This document shows positions 1 to 8,410 of a stretch of DNA of 54,075 bases, in pieces. A program made the position numbers and the translations under genes. The DNA lies in the NCBI GenBank assembly GCA_017436915.1, contig JAFSCE010000009.1:1-54075 (forward strand). The letters run 5' to 3'. This stretch comes from Clostridia bacterium. Its GTDB lineage: Bacteria > Bacillota > Clostridia > Oscillospirales > Acutalibacteraceae. The first letter of the stretch is position 1; every line of letters begins with the position of its first letter. The notes below the pieces were generated by a model. The model did no database searches and had not been told where the DNA came from. It worked only from the letters and a program-made list of their open reading frames with translations.

Positions 1-237
1 GAGAATTTCTTTGTCGTTAACATTCCCCTCGCGTATCTTCTTTATACGCGGTTTGTCGATGGGTTCGTCAAAATTTTTCGGCAGCCCTTGCGCGATGGCG
101 GGAAACACGTGATCGCTGTCGGCGGTCGGCTGAATTTCATAAGTGCCGTATTTGTTTACCATTTCTTCTGCTGTTTCGGGTGAGCCGCCGATCGGCATTA
201 AGAACGGCGTTTCTAAATCTTTTTTCTTATCGGGCAT
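1..237 (-). CDS. Hypothetical protein, N-terminal part (cut by window edge)
   Basis: The reverse strand is open from an ATG at 237 to base 1, giving the first 79 residues of a longer protein. A strong ribosome-binding site (AGGAGG) lies 7 bases before the ATG, which fixes the start. The visible part begins MPDKKKD, is polar and proline-containing, and shows no membrane segment, cysteine cluster or motif I recognise. It is divergent from alr across a 120-base gap. I do not know the family. Confidence 0.72.
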   Translation of the reverse strand, partial: MPDKKKDLETPFLMPIGGSPETAEEMVNKYGTYEIQPTADSDHVFPAIAQGLPKNFDEPIDKPRIKKIREGNVNDKEIL

Positions 238-291
238 ACTGTCACCTCCTGCGAATAGTATATCCCTGTAGTACCAACGTTATATTGACAC

Positions 292-320
292 TTGATTATT
301 TCTTAAAAAAACGCTATACT
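292..320 (+). promoter_or_regulatory. Predicted sigma-A promoter of alr
   Basis: TTGATT (292-297) and TATACT (315-320) are separated by 17 bases, 37 bases before the alr ATG. A TTGACA at 285-290 is too far from the -10 to pair with it. Confidence 0.6.
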
Positions 321-357
321 GGAAAATGGAGTAGATTGGATCAAAGGGGGCTTTTTC

Positions 358-1482
358 ATGTCTGACTTTTTGCGCCGCACCTGGGCGGAAGTGGATTTGA
401 ATGCCATACATACCAATTATCACACGTTCAAAAATCGGCTATCCTCTAACTGCCGTTGCATGGCAGTTGTAAAAGCGAACGCCTACGGACATGGTGCCGT
501 TCGTGTTGCACAAACACTTAAGGATGCGGATTTTTTCGGTGTGTCCAACCTGGATGAAGCGTTGGAACTTCGCCAAAACGGCATCACCGCGCCCATTTTG
601 ATTTTTGCGTATACCCCGCCCGAATACGCGGCAACCCTCGCCGCTCAACATATCATTCAAGCGGTCTTTGATGTCGCTTACGCGGATGCATTGGAGCAAG
701 AAGCTGCAAAGGCCGACGTCACGATTAGCGTTCACTTAAAAATTGATACCGGTATGTCCCGCGTTGGCTTTTTCTGCCAGGATAAAACGGCCTCTCCCGT
801 GGACGAGATCCTCCATACCTGCTCGTTGCCGCATTTGCAGGCAGACGGTATCTTTACACATTTTGCCGTAGCAGATGATCCGCAAAGCGATGATACCACG
901 CGACTTCAATTCAAGCGTTTTACCGACCTGTTGGATACGCTGAAAACACGCGGCATCACCTTCCCTCTGCGCCATTGTTGCGCGAGCGCCGCCGCGTTGC
1001 GTTTTCCCGAAATGCACTTGGATATGGTACGTATCGGTATCTCGCTGTACGGTGCTTCCGCACTTGCCGATTTGACACACCCCATACCGCTCTGCCCTGC
1101 CATGACGTTCAAATCCGTCATTGCACAAATTAAGACCGTGCCCGCAGGAACCTCTGTCAGCTACGGTCACACCTTTACTTGCAAACGCGAAACGAAACTT
1201 GCCACGTTGCCGATCGGCTATGCGGACGGCTTACCGCGGCGCTCTTCCGGAGAGTTTTCGGTATCCGTTAACGGACAGTTGGCGCCGAACGTCGGCCGCG
1301 TGTGCATGGATCAATGCTTGATTGATATTACAGATATCCCAGATGTTTCTGTGGGGACGGAGGTTGTACTCTTCGGGACAACAGAACTGCCGGTCGAAAA
1401 CTTCTCGGACGCGTGCCACACCATTTCGTATGAAACTTTCTGTGCCGTGAGCAAACGCGTGACACGTGTGTATGACAAATAA
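358..1482 (+). CDS. alr: Alanine racemase
   Basis: PLP-dependent cytosolic enzyme that interconverts L- and D-alanine and supplies D-alanine for peptidoglycan. The 374-residue length is normal for the family. The PLP-binding lysine is in AVVKANAYGHG (Lys39) and the second catalytic base, a tyrosine, in SVSYGHTF (Tyr269). An N-terminal barrel is followed by the C-terminal beta domain with MDQCLIDIT. An AAAGGGGG ribosome-binding site lies 7 bases before the ATG. It opens a same-strand run alr, AraC regulator, ldh. Identification is secure; whether it is the biosynthetic or a spore-associated racemase cannot be told from sequence. Confidence 0.96.
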   Translation: MSDFLRRTWAEVDLNAIHTNYHTFKNRLSSNCRCMAVVKANAYGHGAVRVAQTLKDADFFGVSNLDEALELRQNGITAPILIFAYTPPEYAATLAAQHIIQAVFDVAYADALEQEAAKADVTISVHLKIDTGMSRVGFFCQDKTASPVDEILHTCSLPHLQADGIFTHFAVADDPQSDDTTRLQFKRFTDLLDTLKTRGITFPLRHCCASAAALRFPEMHLDMVRIGISLYGASALADLTHPIPLCPAMTFKSVIAQIKTVPAGTSVSYGHTFTCKRETKLATLPIGYADGLPRRSSGEFSVSVNGQLAPNVGRVCMDQCLIDITDIPDVSVGTEVVLFGTTELPVENFSDACHTISYETFCAVSKRVTRVYDK

Positions 1483-1515
1483 CCAATACCTATTCTTTAA
1501 GAAAGGAGCTTTTAC

Positions 1516-2400
1516 ATGCCGAATTACGTTCCTACCGTTCTGCACCGTGAGATCACGGTGGACGCCATCGTAACCGTGCACTACTTTGAGCACGCAAAAG
1601 ATTATATGTTCGAAGGCGAAAAGCACGATTTTTGGGAATTGGTATACGTGGATAAGGGACGCTTAGAAGCGGTCGCCGATGATCAGGTATTCGAACTTGA
1701 ACAAGGCCAGATCATTTTTCATAAACCCAACGAATTTCACAATTTATATGCGAATGGCATTATTGCTCCCAACGTAGTGATCGTCACTTTTACGTGCAAG
1801 TCTCCCGCCATGTCGTATTTTGAAAACAAAGTTACCTACGTCACGGCTCGTGAACGTGAACTGCTTGCCCGCATTATTGAAGAGGGCAGGCGCGCGTTCG
1901 ACGGCCCGCTCGGCGATCCGTACACGCTGCAAATGCCACGCAACCCCGAAGCACCGTTCGGCAGTGAGCAACTTATCACGTTGTATTTAGAAACCTTCCT
2001 TATCGACATGATTCGTCATGCGGCACACGAAAACGGCTACACCAAACCGTCCTCTTCCATCAAAACCCGCTCCGACAACGAGCTTGTCAACCGTATTGTT
2101 CAATACATGGAAGATCATTTGAACGATAATCTATCGTTTTCCGTCATCTGTCAATACTCCGCACAAAGTGCCACCAATCTTAAGACTATTTTTAAAACGA
2201 TCACCGGTCAGGGTGTCATGGAGTATTACCGCAATTTGAAAATTGATCGTGCCAAGACCCTTCTCCGAGAAAGCAACGGCAATATTACCCAGATCGCGGA
2301 TCAACTCGGGTATACTTCGGTGCAGTATTTTTCACGGCACTTTAAGCAAGCTACCGGTATGACACCTCGCGAATACACCTTGTCGGTACAAGCCAACTGA
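1516..2400 (+). CDS. AraC-family transcriptional regulator with N-terminal cupin domain
   Basis: A 294-residue DNA-binding regulator. Residues about 20-120 look like an AraC-type cupin sensor (HDFWELVYVDKG, FHKPNEFHNL). The C-terminal 100 residues hold the two helix-turn-helix motifs, ending in the signature GYTSVQYFSRHFKQATGMTP. The ligand is unknown; family members with this layout usually sense sugars or other small metabolites. It lies 33 bases after alr and 47 bases before ldh, on the same strand, so either gene could be its target. An AAAGGAGC ribosome-binding site precedes the ATG. Confidence 0.93.
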   Translation: MPNYVPTVLHREITVDAIVTVHYFEHAKDYMFEGEKHDFWELVYVDKGRLEAVADDQVFELEQGQIIFHKPNEFHNLYANGIIAPNVVIVTFTCKSPAMSYFENKVTYVTARERELLARIIEEGRRAFDGPLGDPYTLQMPRNPEAPFGSEQLITLYLETFLIDMIRHAAHENGYTKPSSSIKTRSDNELVNRIVQYMEDHLNDNLSFSVICQYSAQSATNLKTIFKTITGQGVMEYYRNLKIDRAKTLLRESNGNITQIADQLGYTSVQYFSRHFKQATGMTPREYTLSVQAN

Positions 2401-2409
2401 CTATTTTCG

Positions 2410-2447
2410 TTCCTCCTACACATACTACTGTGCGGGAGGAATTTTTT
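2410..2447 (+). promoter_or_regulatory. Hairpin with T-run containing the ldh ribosome-binding site
   Basis: TTCCTCC (2410-2416) pairs with GGAGGAA (2435-2441), extended by CACA/TGTG around a 6-base loop, and six T follow directly. The 3' arm contains the ldh Shine-Dalgarno GGAGG, 8 bases before its ATG. The structure could terminate transcription from the AraC gene, hide the ldh ribosome-binding site, or both. Confidence 0.65.
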
Positions 2448-3398
2448 ATGGCTCGAGATAACCGAAAAGTCGTACTTGTCGGCACCGGGATGGTAGGAAT
2501 GAGTTATGCCTATGCCATGCTTAACCAGAGCGTTTGTGACGAGCTGGTACTCATCGACTGCAATCGCGAACGTGCCGAGGGCGAGGCAATGGACCTCAAC
2601 CACGGTCTTGCTTTCGCCGCGTCTACCATGCGCATCTATGCCGGCGACTACCGTGACTGTGAGGATGCTGATATTGTGGTGATTTGTGCCGGTGTTGCTC
2701 AACAGCCGGGTGAATCGCGTTTGGATTTGTTGCGGCGCAATGCACAGGTGTTTGATTCCATTATCGGTCCGGTGATCTCTTCCGGCTTCAACGGCATTTT
2801 TTTGGTGGCGACCAATCCCGTTGATATCATGACACAGATCACCTGCTCTTTATCCGGTTTTGCCCCACGCCGCGTCATTGGAAGCGGAACTGCGTTGGAT
2901 ACCGCGCGCCTGCGGTATTTACTGGGTGAATTGTTACTTGTTGATCCGCGCAACGTACACGCTTACGTTATCGGCGAACACGGTGACAGCGAATTCGTCC
3001 CCTGGTCAAGGGCAACTATCGCCACGCGTCCGCTCGCCGATATTTGTTCGGATCCGCCACACGGGTACAGCACTTGGGACGATTTACACCGCATTGAAAA
3101 CGAGGTGCGTAATGCCGCGCAAAAAATTATTCACGCTAAACGGGCCACGTATTACGGCATCGGCATGTCACTCACACGCATTACAAAAGCCATCTTAGGG
3201 GATGAAAACAGTATCATAACCGTGTCTGCCAAGCTACTCGGTGAATACGGCGAGCACGGCGTGTTTGTGGGTGTTCCGTGTGTCGTCTGCCGTAACGGCG
3301 TGCGCCGTATTCATGAAATGGAATTAACGGGTGAAGAACTCACGCTGTTTCACAGCTCGTGCGAAACGTTACGCCAATCTTATGCTCAACTACAATAA
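2448..3398 (+). CDS. ldh: L-lactate dehydrogenase
   Basis: NAD-dependent enzyme reducing pyruvate to L-lactate, the classical fermentative route for reoxidising NADH. The 316-residue protein starts with the Rossmann motif VVLVGTGMVGMSYAYAM. It has NPVDIMT and the catalytic histidine in GEHGDSEFVPWS (His178), which separate lactate from malate dehydrogenases in this superfamily. I chose the ATG at 2448, not a GTG 18 bases upstream, because the GGAGG is correctly spaced for 2448. Its ribosome-binding site lies in a hairpin, and a terminator follows. Confidence 0.94.
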   Translation: MARDNRKVVLVGTGMVGMSYAYAMLNQSVCDELVLIDCNRERAEGEAMDLNHGLAFAASTMRIYAGDYRDCEDADIVVICAGVAQQPGESRLDLLRRNAQVFDSIIGPVISSGFNGIFLVATNPVDIMTQITCSLSGFAPRRVIGSGTALDTARLRYLLGELLLVDPRNVHAYVIGEHGDSEFVPWSRATIATRPLADICSDPPHGYSTWDDLHRIENEVRNAAQKIIHAKRATYYGIGMSLTRITKAILGDENSIITVSAKLLGEYGEHGVFVGVPCVVCRNGVRRIHEMELTGEELTLFHSSCETLRQSYAQLQ

Positions 3399-3400
3399 GA

Positions 3401-3430
3401 AAACCTCTCTCGATAAGTCGAGAGAGGTTT
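3401..3430. terminator. Bidirectional terminator between ldh and the cysE-cysS operon
   Basis: AAACCTCTCTCGA and TCGAGAGAGGTTT form a perfect 13-base-pair stem around a TAAG loop, with A- and T-rich flanks on both sides. It sits between convergent genes. Confidence 0.88.
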
Positions 3431-3433
3431 TTA

Positions 3434-3646
3434 TCATATCACCAAAAAACCGGCATCTTCCAACGCTTTTGTCAACACGGGAACGGTAGTCTTTTGCGGG
3501 AAAAAGGTGACGTCAGCCACAGCACTGTGCCGATCAACCGAAGCCGAGCGAACACCATGAATATTTTTAAGAACTTGTGCCGCCGCTTTTTGCGTGGCAC
3601 TGTCGTGTACTCCTGACAACTGCATCGTAATGGACTCTGCTTTCAT
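3434..3646 (-). CDS. HMA-fold-like small protein lacking the CxxC metal site
   Basis: A 70-residue protein with the length and pattern of a heavy-metal-associated (ferredoxin-like beta-alpha-beta) domain: an opening strand SITMQLSGV, a central helix QKAAAQVLKNIHGV, ASVDRHSAVADVTF, and a closing helix TKALEDAGFLVI. The GMxCxxC metal loop of true copper chaperones is replaced by GVHDSATQ, and there is no cysteine at all, so copper binding by the usual ligands is not possible. An AGGAGATAGG ribosome-binding site precedes the ATG. It is the last gene of the operon led by cysE and cysS. Function unknown. Confidence 0.7.
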   Translation of the reverse strand: MKAESITMQLSGVHDSATQKAAAQVLKNIHGVRSASVDRHSAVADVTFFPQKTTVPVLTKALEDAGFLVI

Positions 3647-3656
3647 ATCCTATCTC

Positions 3657-4196
3657 CTAATATTCGGAATAACCGTACCCCTCCGAAACAGCTTCATCAT
3701 ACTGCACGAAACGAGTAGCGGAACCCGTAATGATTAGGCACACCATCAAAACGGCAAGTGCTGTGCAGATCAACCGCGCCGTCCACCTCTGTGCAGGTAC
3801 GGCATCGCGCAAGCCGGCTGAGAGCACCGCGCACCGCACAAAGCAAGCAATCGCCGCACCGTCAAGAAGCACCAGCTGTGCATTCGCTGCTGCGTAGCCC
3901 GTCGCGTCAAAGGTTCCCGACAACCCACCGAACAACACAAACATCACCAAAAACGCGATCAGCAGTGCGCCGCCGAGCAACGATAAAAATAACGCGTCCG
4001 AAGGCAGGTGCCGTCGCAACGATATCCCAAAGCCGAGCATAACCGCACCGGCAAGAAAGAGAAAACGCTGTGCCTGAAAATAGGATACATCAATCTGATC
4101 CGTTTTATGCATACCGCCATGATATACCAACACAAAAACCAAAAAACCAATCGTCATCGCGGCATAGATCAGCGCTTTTGCAAATTGTTTACTCAT
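3657..4196 (-). CDS. Hypothetical integral membrane protein
   Basis: A 179-residue protein with about five predicted membrane helices (for example ALIYAAMTIGFLVFVLV, ALLIAFLVMFVLF and LICTALAVLMVCLIITG). The ATG at 4196 overlaps the cysS stop as ATGA, which suggests translational coupling; an in-frame ATG at 4208 is less likely. I recognise no transporter or enzyme motif. Because it is downstream of cysE and cysS with no terminator between, it should fall under the same tRNA-Cys T-box control, so a role tied to cysteine or thiols is possible but unproven. Confidence 0.75.
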   Translation of the reverse strand: MSKQFAKALIYAAMTIGFLVFVLVYHGGMHKTDQIDVSYFQAQRFLFLAGAVMLGFGISLRRHLPSDALFLSLLGGALLIAFLVMFVLFGGLSGTFDATGYAAANAQLVLLDGAAIACFVRCAVLSAGLRDAVPAQRWTARLICTALAVLMVCLIITGSATRFVQYDEAVSEGYGYSEY

Positions 4197-5587
4197 ACAC
4201 GATGCCATTTCATACCTTGCGGTGTATCCTCCACCACAACGCCCATCGCTTTCAGTTCGTCACGAATGCGGTCGGATTCCGCCCAATTCTTTTCGGCACG
4301 AGCGGCACGACGTTGCTCAACCAATGCTTCAATTTCGGTGTCATCGCCGTCGGATTTGCGGTTGTAGAGAAGGCCCAACACATCGGTAAGTTCATTAAAC
4401 AGCGAAAGTGCGGCTTTGCAACTGCCCTCGGTTGGCTGACCGTCAGCGATCATAAGATTGCAATCTTTCACCAGTTCAAATACGGCGGAAATGCCGTCGG
4501 CGGTGTTAAGATCATCATCCATCGCTTTGATAAACTGCTCGCGACGCTTGTCACAAAAAGCCAGCACCGCCGCATCCGCTTCGCCGGCGGGTGCATTTTT
4601 AAGCGCAAATTTCAATGCATTTAAGCAGTTATACAAACGCTCCAACGCCGCCTTTGCCTGTTCAATGCTTTCGTTGTTATAGTTAATGGGGCTGCGGTAC
4701 GAAGACGAAATGAGGAAGAAACGAATCGGCTCATACCCGAATTTTTCCGCCACGTCGCGCACCGTAAAGAAATTGCCGAGTGACTTGGACATTTTCTTGT
4801 TGTCCACGTTGATATACCCGTTGTGCATCCAATAACGCGCAAACGGCGCACCGTTGCAGCACTCGCTCTGTGCGACTTCGTTTTCGTGATGCGGGAAGAT
4901 GAGGTCCTGACCGCCGCAATGAATATCGATGGACTCGCCAAGATAGCGACGCGCCATCGCCGAACACTCGATGTGCCAACCGGGGCGTCCCTCGCTCCAC
5001 GGCGACTCCCAATACGGCTCGCCGGGCTTTGCCGCTTTCCAAAGTGCGAAATCAAGCGCATCTTCTTTTTCTTCACCGATCCCGATACGCGCACCGGATT
5101 CGAGATCGTCAATCGGCTGATGCGACAGCTTGCCGTAGCCCTCGTCCTTGCGGGTGCGGAAATACACGTCGCCGTTCGCCGCTTTGTACGCGTATCCTTT
5201 TTCTTCCAGCGTACGGATGATGTCAATGATCTCGTTCATGTTCTCGGTCGCGCGCGGGTGAACCGTCGCCTCGCGCACGCCAAGCCCCTTGGCATCTTTC
5301 CAGAACTCCTCGATATACCGCTCAGCAATCACGTCGTAAGCGACGTCCTCTTCGTTCGCGCGGCGAATGATCTTATCGTCAATGTCGGTGAAGTTTTGCA
5401 CGAATTTGACGGTATATCCCCGCCATTCCAGATACCGACGCAACACGTCAAACACGCAAAGCGGGCGCGCGTTGCCGATGTGGATGTAGTTATACACGGT
5501 CGGGCCGCAGGCATAAATGCGCACCACACCCGGTTCGATGGTAACGAGTTCTTCCTTTTCTCTCGCCATGGTATTGTAAACTTTCAT
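4193..5587 (-). CDS. cysS: Cysteinyl-tRNA synthetase
   Basis: Class I aminoacyl-tRNA synthetase that charges tRNA-Cys. The 464-residue length is typical. The HIGH-type motif is HIGN (36-39) and KMSKS is at 265-269. The zinc ligands that give cysteine specificity are Cys27, Cys208, His233 and Glu237, all present. The C-terminal region carries the usual DALR-like helices. Its ribosome-binding site GGAGGG lies in the last codons of cysE, with one base between the genes. The upstream T-box carries a UGC specifier, so the gene is induced when uncharged tRNA-Cys accumulates. Confidence 0.97.
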   Translation of the reverse strand: MKVYNTMAREKEELVTIEPGVVRIYACGPTVYNYIHIGNARPLCVFDVLRRYLEWRGYTVKFVQNFTDIDDKIIRRANEEDVAYDVIAERYIEEFWKDAKGLGVREATVHPRATENMNEIIDIIRTLEEKGYAYKAANGDVYFRTRKDEGYGKLSHQPIDDLESGARIGIGEEKEDALDFALWKAAKPGEPYWESPWSEGRPGWHIECSAMARRYLGESIDIHCGGQDLIFPHHENEVAQSECCNGAPFARYWMHNGYINVDNKKMSKSLGNFFTVRDVAEKFGYEPIRFFLISSSYRSPINYNNESIEQAKAALERLYNCLNALKFALKNAPAGEADAAVLAFCDKRREQFIKAMDDDLNTADGISAVFELVKDCNLMIADGQPTEGSCKAALSLFNELTDVLGLLYNRKSDGDDTEIEALVEQRRAARAEKNWAESDRIRDELKAMGVVVEDTPQGMKWHRV

Positions 5588-5588
5588 A

Positions 5589-6212
5589 TTAGTTCCCTCC
5601 GTTTTGTATTAACTCGTCAATGCGCTGTTCTAAGCGCTGAATTTCCTGCGCGACCGGATCGGGAACGTGCACCTGATCCAGCTCCACAACCTTTTCGCCG
5701 TGCCGCCGCACCACCCGTGCCGGCACACCGACCGCGGTAGAGTCCGACGGAATATCCTGCAGTACCACCGCACCCGCGGCGATCCGCACGTGGTCGCCGA
5801 TCTCAATGGGGCCGAGCACCTTGGCACCCGCACCTACCATCACGTGGTTGCCAAGTGTGGGATGGCGCTTACCCTTATCTTTACCGGTACCGCCGAGCGT
5901 CACACCTTGATACAAGGTGCAATCGTCACCGACGATAGCGGTTTCACCGATCACCACGCCGGTGCCGTGGTCGATAAACAGCCGTCGCCCCAACGTTGCA
6001 GCGGGGTGAATTTCAATGCCGGTACGGCGCAGAGCGTGCTGTGAAATAAAACGCGCCCAGAATTTAAAACCGTGACGGTAACACCAATTCGCACGGCGAT
6101 GAGCGCGCACCGCCTTTAATCCGTTATATAACAATAGAATTTCCAGAGTGGATCGCGCGGCGGGATCTTTTTCCCGTACGACCGCGATATCCTCTTTGAG
6201 TCGCTCAAACAT
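5589..6212 (-). CDS. cysE: Serine O-acetyltransferase
   Basis: Acetylates L-serine with acetyl-CoA to O-acetylserine, the precursor of cysteine. The 207-residue protein has a helical N-terminus ([19 protein letters not shown]) and a left-handed beta-helix of hexapeptide repeats, including [20 protein letters not shown] and [13 protein letters not shown]. The start at 6212 is set by GGGAGGAAAC; longer upstream reading is the T-box leader, not protein. It is the first gene after the T-box, followed by cysS, so synthesis and charging of cysteine are jointly controlled. O-acetylserine sulfhydrylase is not in the window. Confidence 0.95.
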   Translation of the reverse strand: MFERLKEDIAVVREKDPAARSTLEILLLYNGLKAVRAHRRANWCYRHGFKFWARFISQHALRRTGIEIHPAATLGRRLFIDHGTGVVIGETAIVGDDCTLYQGVTLGGTGKDKGKRHPTLGNHVMVGAGAKVLGPIEIGDHVRIAAGAVVLQDIPSDSTAVGVPARVVRRHGEKVVELDQVHVPDPVAQEIQRLEQRIDELIQNGGN

Positions 6213-6231
6213 AATGTTTCCTCCCACAAAC

Positions 6232-6470
6232 AAAAAACCTTCGTCGCGACAATTCGCGACGAAGGTGCAAGGCACGGTTCCACTTCGTGTTTCACTCAAA
6301 AGCCGATAACGGTGGCGTGCCGGACAAGGATACTGGGAAAACCGTTCCCCTTGCCTGCTCACGGGTGCATGTTCTCCGCCGCCCTGTTAAGGATGCTTTC
6401 AGCCGATGACATCCTCTCTCTGGTACAGTGCTCGTCGGGTACTTTTCCCGCTCAACGCAATTCATTAGTT
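6232..6470 (-). ncRNA. T-box leader specific for tRNA-Cys, controlling cysE-cysS
   Basis: Read on the reverse strand, the leader contains a specifier loop AACATGCACC whose codon is TGC (6367-6369), followed by GTGAG. The T-box motif is GTGGAACCGTG, with UGGAACC at 6276-6282. UGGA can pair with UCCA, matching the U73 discriminator of tRNA-Cys. A terminator hairpin follows, then cysE. Uncharged tRNA-Cys should stabilise the antiterminator. Stem boundaries were judged by eye. Confidence 0.88.
6237..6266 (-). terminator. T-box-controlled terminator before cysE
   Basis: ACCTTCGTCGCGA and TCGCGACGAAGGT form a 13-base-pair stem with a 4-base loop, followed on the reverse strand by a run of T. The stem lies just after the T-box sequence, as expected for the terminator conformation. 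Confidence 0.88.
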
Positions 6471-6472
6471 TT

Positions 6473-6500
6473 AGTATAGCAGAAATTTCAGAAAAGTCTA
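6473..6500 (-). promoter_or_regulatory. Predicted extended -10 promoter of the cysE-cysS T-box operon
   Basis: TGCTATACT gives an extended -10 (TATACT at 6473-6478 on the reverse strand). A weak -35 TAGACT (6495-6500) lies 16 bases upstream. It starts directly after the pgsA stop. Confidence 0.6.
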
Positions 6501-6503
6501 CTG

Positions 6504-7094
6504 TTATTTTTCGCCTTGAAAGAAATGACGGTTTGCCCACACGTATTCTACACCGGACGCCGCTGTGAGCACCACCGAGATCCAAATAAGCACCTCGCCG
6601 ACGATCAGCGGGATAGAGAACACTGCTTCCGGCAATACAACCGCCGATAAAACACTGCTCTGCCAAGTGGAAAACTCAAGCGCCGTCAGCGTGTAGATAA
6701 TGGCGATAAACTGTGCTACCGTTTTGAATTTTCCCCAAAAGCTTGCGGCGATCACCGTGCCGTCTTTAGCAGCAAGCAAGCGCACCGAGGTCACCATAAA
6801 TTCACGCGTCAGCACGATCATCAGTGCCCACACGTTCATCTGCCCCGTTACCATGAACAGCAAAAACGCGGCAGTGGTCAGCATTTTATCCGCAAGCGGA
6901 TCTAAAAATTTGCCGAGATTGGTAATCAGTCCGCGAGCACGCGCAATTTTGCCGTCAAACATGTCGGTTAATGCCGCCGCAATGAACACCACCAACGCCA
7001 CCGCATAGTGGAACGGGAAGTCCCACACCGCAAACAGCAAAAACAGTGGCGCCAAAATGATGCGCACGACGGTTAATTTATTCGGTAAATTCAT
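6504..7094 (-). CDS. pgsA: CDP-diacylglycerol-glycerol-3-phosphate 3-phosphatidyltransferase
   Basis: Membrane enzyme making phosphatidylglycerophosphate, the committed step to phosphatidylglycerol. The 196-residue protein begins MNLPNKLTVVRIILAP and carries the CDP-alcohol phosphatidyltransferase signature across TDMFDGKIARARG and KFLDPLAD (DxxDGxxAR, then GxxxDxxxD). Several hydrophobic helices follow. The ATG overlaps the rimO stop as ATGA. Order recA-recX-rimO-pgsA suggests one operon. The cysE-cysS promoter starts immediately after its stop with no terminator between. Confidence 0.95.
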   Translation of the reverse strand: MNLPNKLTVVRIILAPLFLLFAVWDFPFHYAVALVVFIAAALTDMFDGKIARARGLITNLGKFLDPLADKMLTTAAFLLFMVTGQMNVWALMIVLTREFMVTSVRLLAAKDGTVIAASFWGKFKTVAQFIAIIYTLTALEFSTWQSSVLSAVVLPEAVFSIPLIVGEVLIWISVVLTAASGVEYVWANRHFFQGEK

Positions 7095-8410
7095 ATCCGT
7101 TCCCCCACAAGATCCCAATCCATATATTCGGTGATCTTCACCTGTACGACGTCTCCGGGCGACACCCGATCGCGTGTCGTAAAAAACACTTTTCCGTCAA
7201 TATCCGGCGCATCTCCATAGGTGCGACCGAACCAACATTCCGCGTACCGATCAAACGACTCAACCAGCACCTCCATCGTCTTGCCGACCTGCGCCGCTTG
7301 ATACTCTTCGGAAATGCGCGTTTGCAGTTCCATCACAATATCGCGCCGCTCAGCGCGCACTTGCTCAGGTAACTGCTTCATCGTCGCGGCTACCGTCCCC
7401 TCTTCTGCCGAGTAGGCGAAGCAACCCAGCCGTTCAAAGCGAACATCCTTAATGAATTCACAAAGCTGTTCAAAATCCTCTTCGGTTTCGTTCGGGAAAC
7501 CGGTCATCACCGTAGTGCGCAGTACCACATTCGGTACCCGTTCGCGAATGTGCGCAATCAATGCTGTCAAACTTTCGCGGTCGCCCGGGCGATTCATCGC
7601 TTTCAGCACGCGACCGCTCGCGTGTTGGATCGGAATATCAAGATACTTGGCGATCTTTTCCTGCCCCGCGATCACATCCAACAGTTCCTCGGTAATATGC
7701 TCGGGATAGCAATACAGCAAACGGATCCAGTGCAATCCCTCAATTTTGCACAAGCGAGTGAGCAGCTGCGGAAGTTTGGATACACCGTCCGTTTCCGCAC
7801 CGTATAACGTGGTATCCTGCGCGACAAGCACCAACTCTTTAACGCCGTTTTCGACAAGGGCGCGCGCTTCGTTCACCACCGCATCCAACTCACGGCTACG
7901 CAAGCGGCCGCGGATATGGGGAATCGCACAGTAAGTACAACAGTTATTGCAACCGTCACCTACACGCAGATACGCAAAGAAATCCGGGGTGGTCTGCAAA
8001 CGGTCGCCGTCCAACTGCCAGCAAGACAGATCGGGGAAACGCGCGGTAGTCTTATCCGCGAGCACCTCGCGCACAACCTCGGCGATATCGCCGTTCGCAC
8101 CGAGTCCCAGCACCGCGTCGCATTCAGGCAGTTCCCGGCACAGTTCTTCCTTGTAGCGCTGTGCCAAACAGCCCGTAACGATAATCTTTTTGATCTGTCC
8201 CTCTTTTTTCAGCTGGGCAAACTCTAAAATATTTTCAATGGCTTCACGCTTGGCATCCTCAATAAACCCACAGGTATTGACGATCACCACGTCGGCAAGA
8301 CCGCTTTCCGTTGTCAGTTCAAAGCCGGCATCCCGCAGCTTTGCAAGCATCAGCTCGGCATCCATCTGATTTTTCGGGCAACCAAGCGATACCATTCCAA
8401 CTTTACTCAT
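7091..8410 (-). CDS. rimO: Ribosomal protein S12 methylthiotransferase
   Basis: Radical SAM enzyme that adds a methylthio group to an aspartate of ribosomal protein S12. The 439-residue protein has the N-terminal UPF0004 domain ([19 protein letters not shown]), the radical SAM cluster motif CNNCCTYC within GDGCNNCCTYCAIPHIRG, and a C-terminal TRAM domain. The start at 8410 has GGAGGAAAC before it and overlaps the end of recX by 8 bases. RimO rather than MiaB is favoured by the MVSLGCPKN start and by the family length. Confidence 0.95.
   Translation of the reverse strand: MSKVGMVSLGCPKNQMDAELMLAKLRDAGFELTTESGLADVVIVNTCGFIEDAKREAIENILEFAQLKKEGQIKKIIVTGCLAQRYKEELCRELPECDAVLGLGANGDIAEVVREVLADKTTARFPDLSCWQLDGDRLQTTPDFFAYLRVGDGCNNCCTYCAIPHIRGRLRSRELDAVVNEARALVENGVKELVLVAQDTTLYGAETDGVSKLPQLLTRLCKIEGLHWIRLLYCYPEHITEELLDVIAGQEKIAKYLDIPIQHASGRVLKAMNRPGDRESLTALIAHIRERVPNVVLRTTVMTGFPNETEEDFEQLCEFIKDVRFERLGCFAYSAEEGTVAATMKQLPEQVRAERRDIVMELQTRISEEYQAAQVGKTMEVLVESFDRYAECWFGRTYGDAPDIDGKVFFTTRDRVSPGDVVQVKITEYMDWDLVGERI

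Noticed and set aside
285..320. TTGACA at 285-290 as the alr -35
   Set aside because: It is 24 bases from the TATACT, too far for sigma A. TTGATT at 292 has the correct 17-base spacing.
4823..5740. A 305-residue forward frame
   Set aside because: Antisense to cysS and cysE, with no motif; both sense genes are certain.
6213..6362. N-terminal extension of CysE
   Set aside because: The extra codons overlap the T-box motif and its terminator hairpin, and the ATG at 6212 has a GGGAGGAAAC site and the expected protein start.
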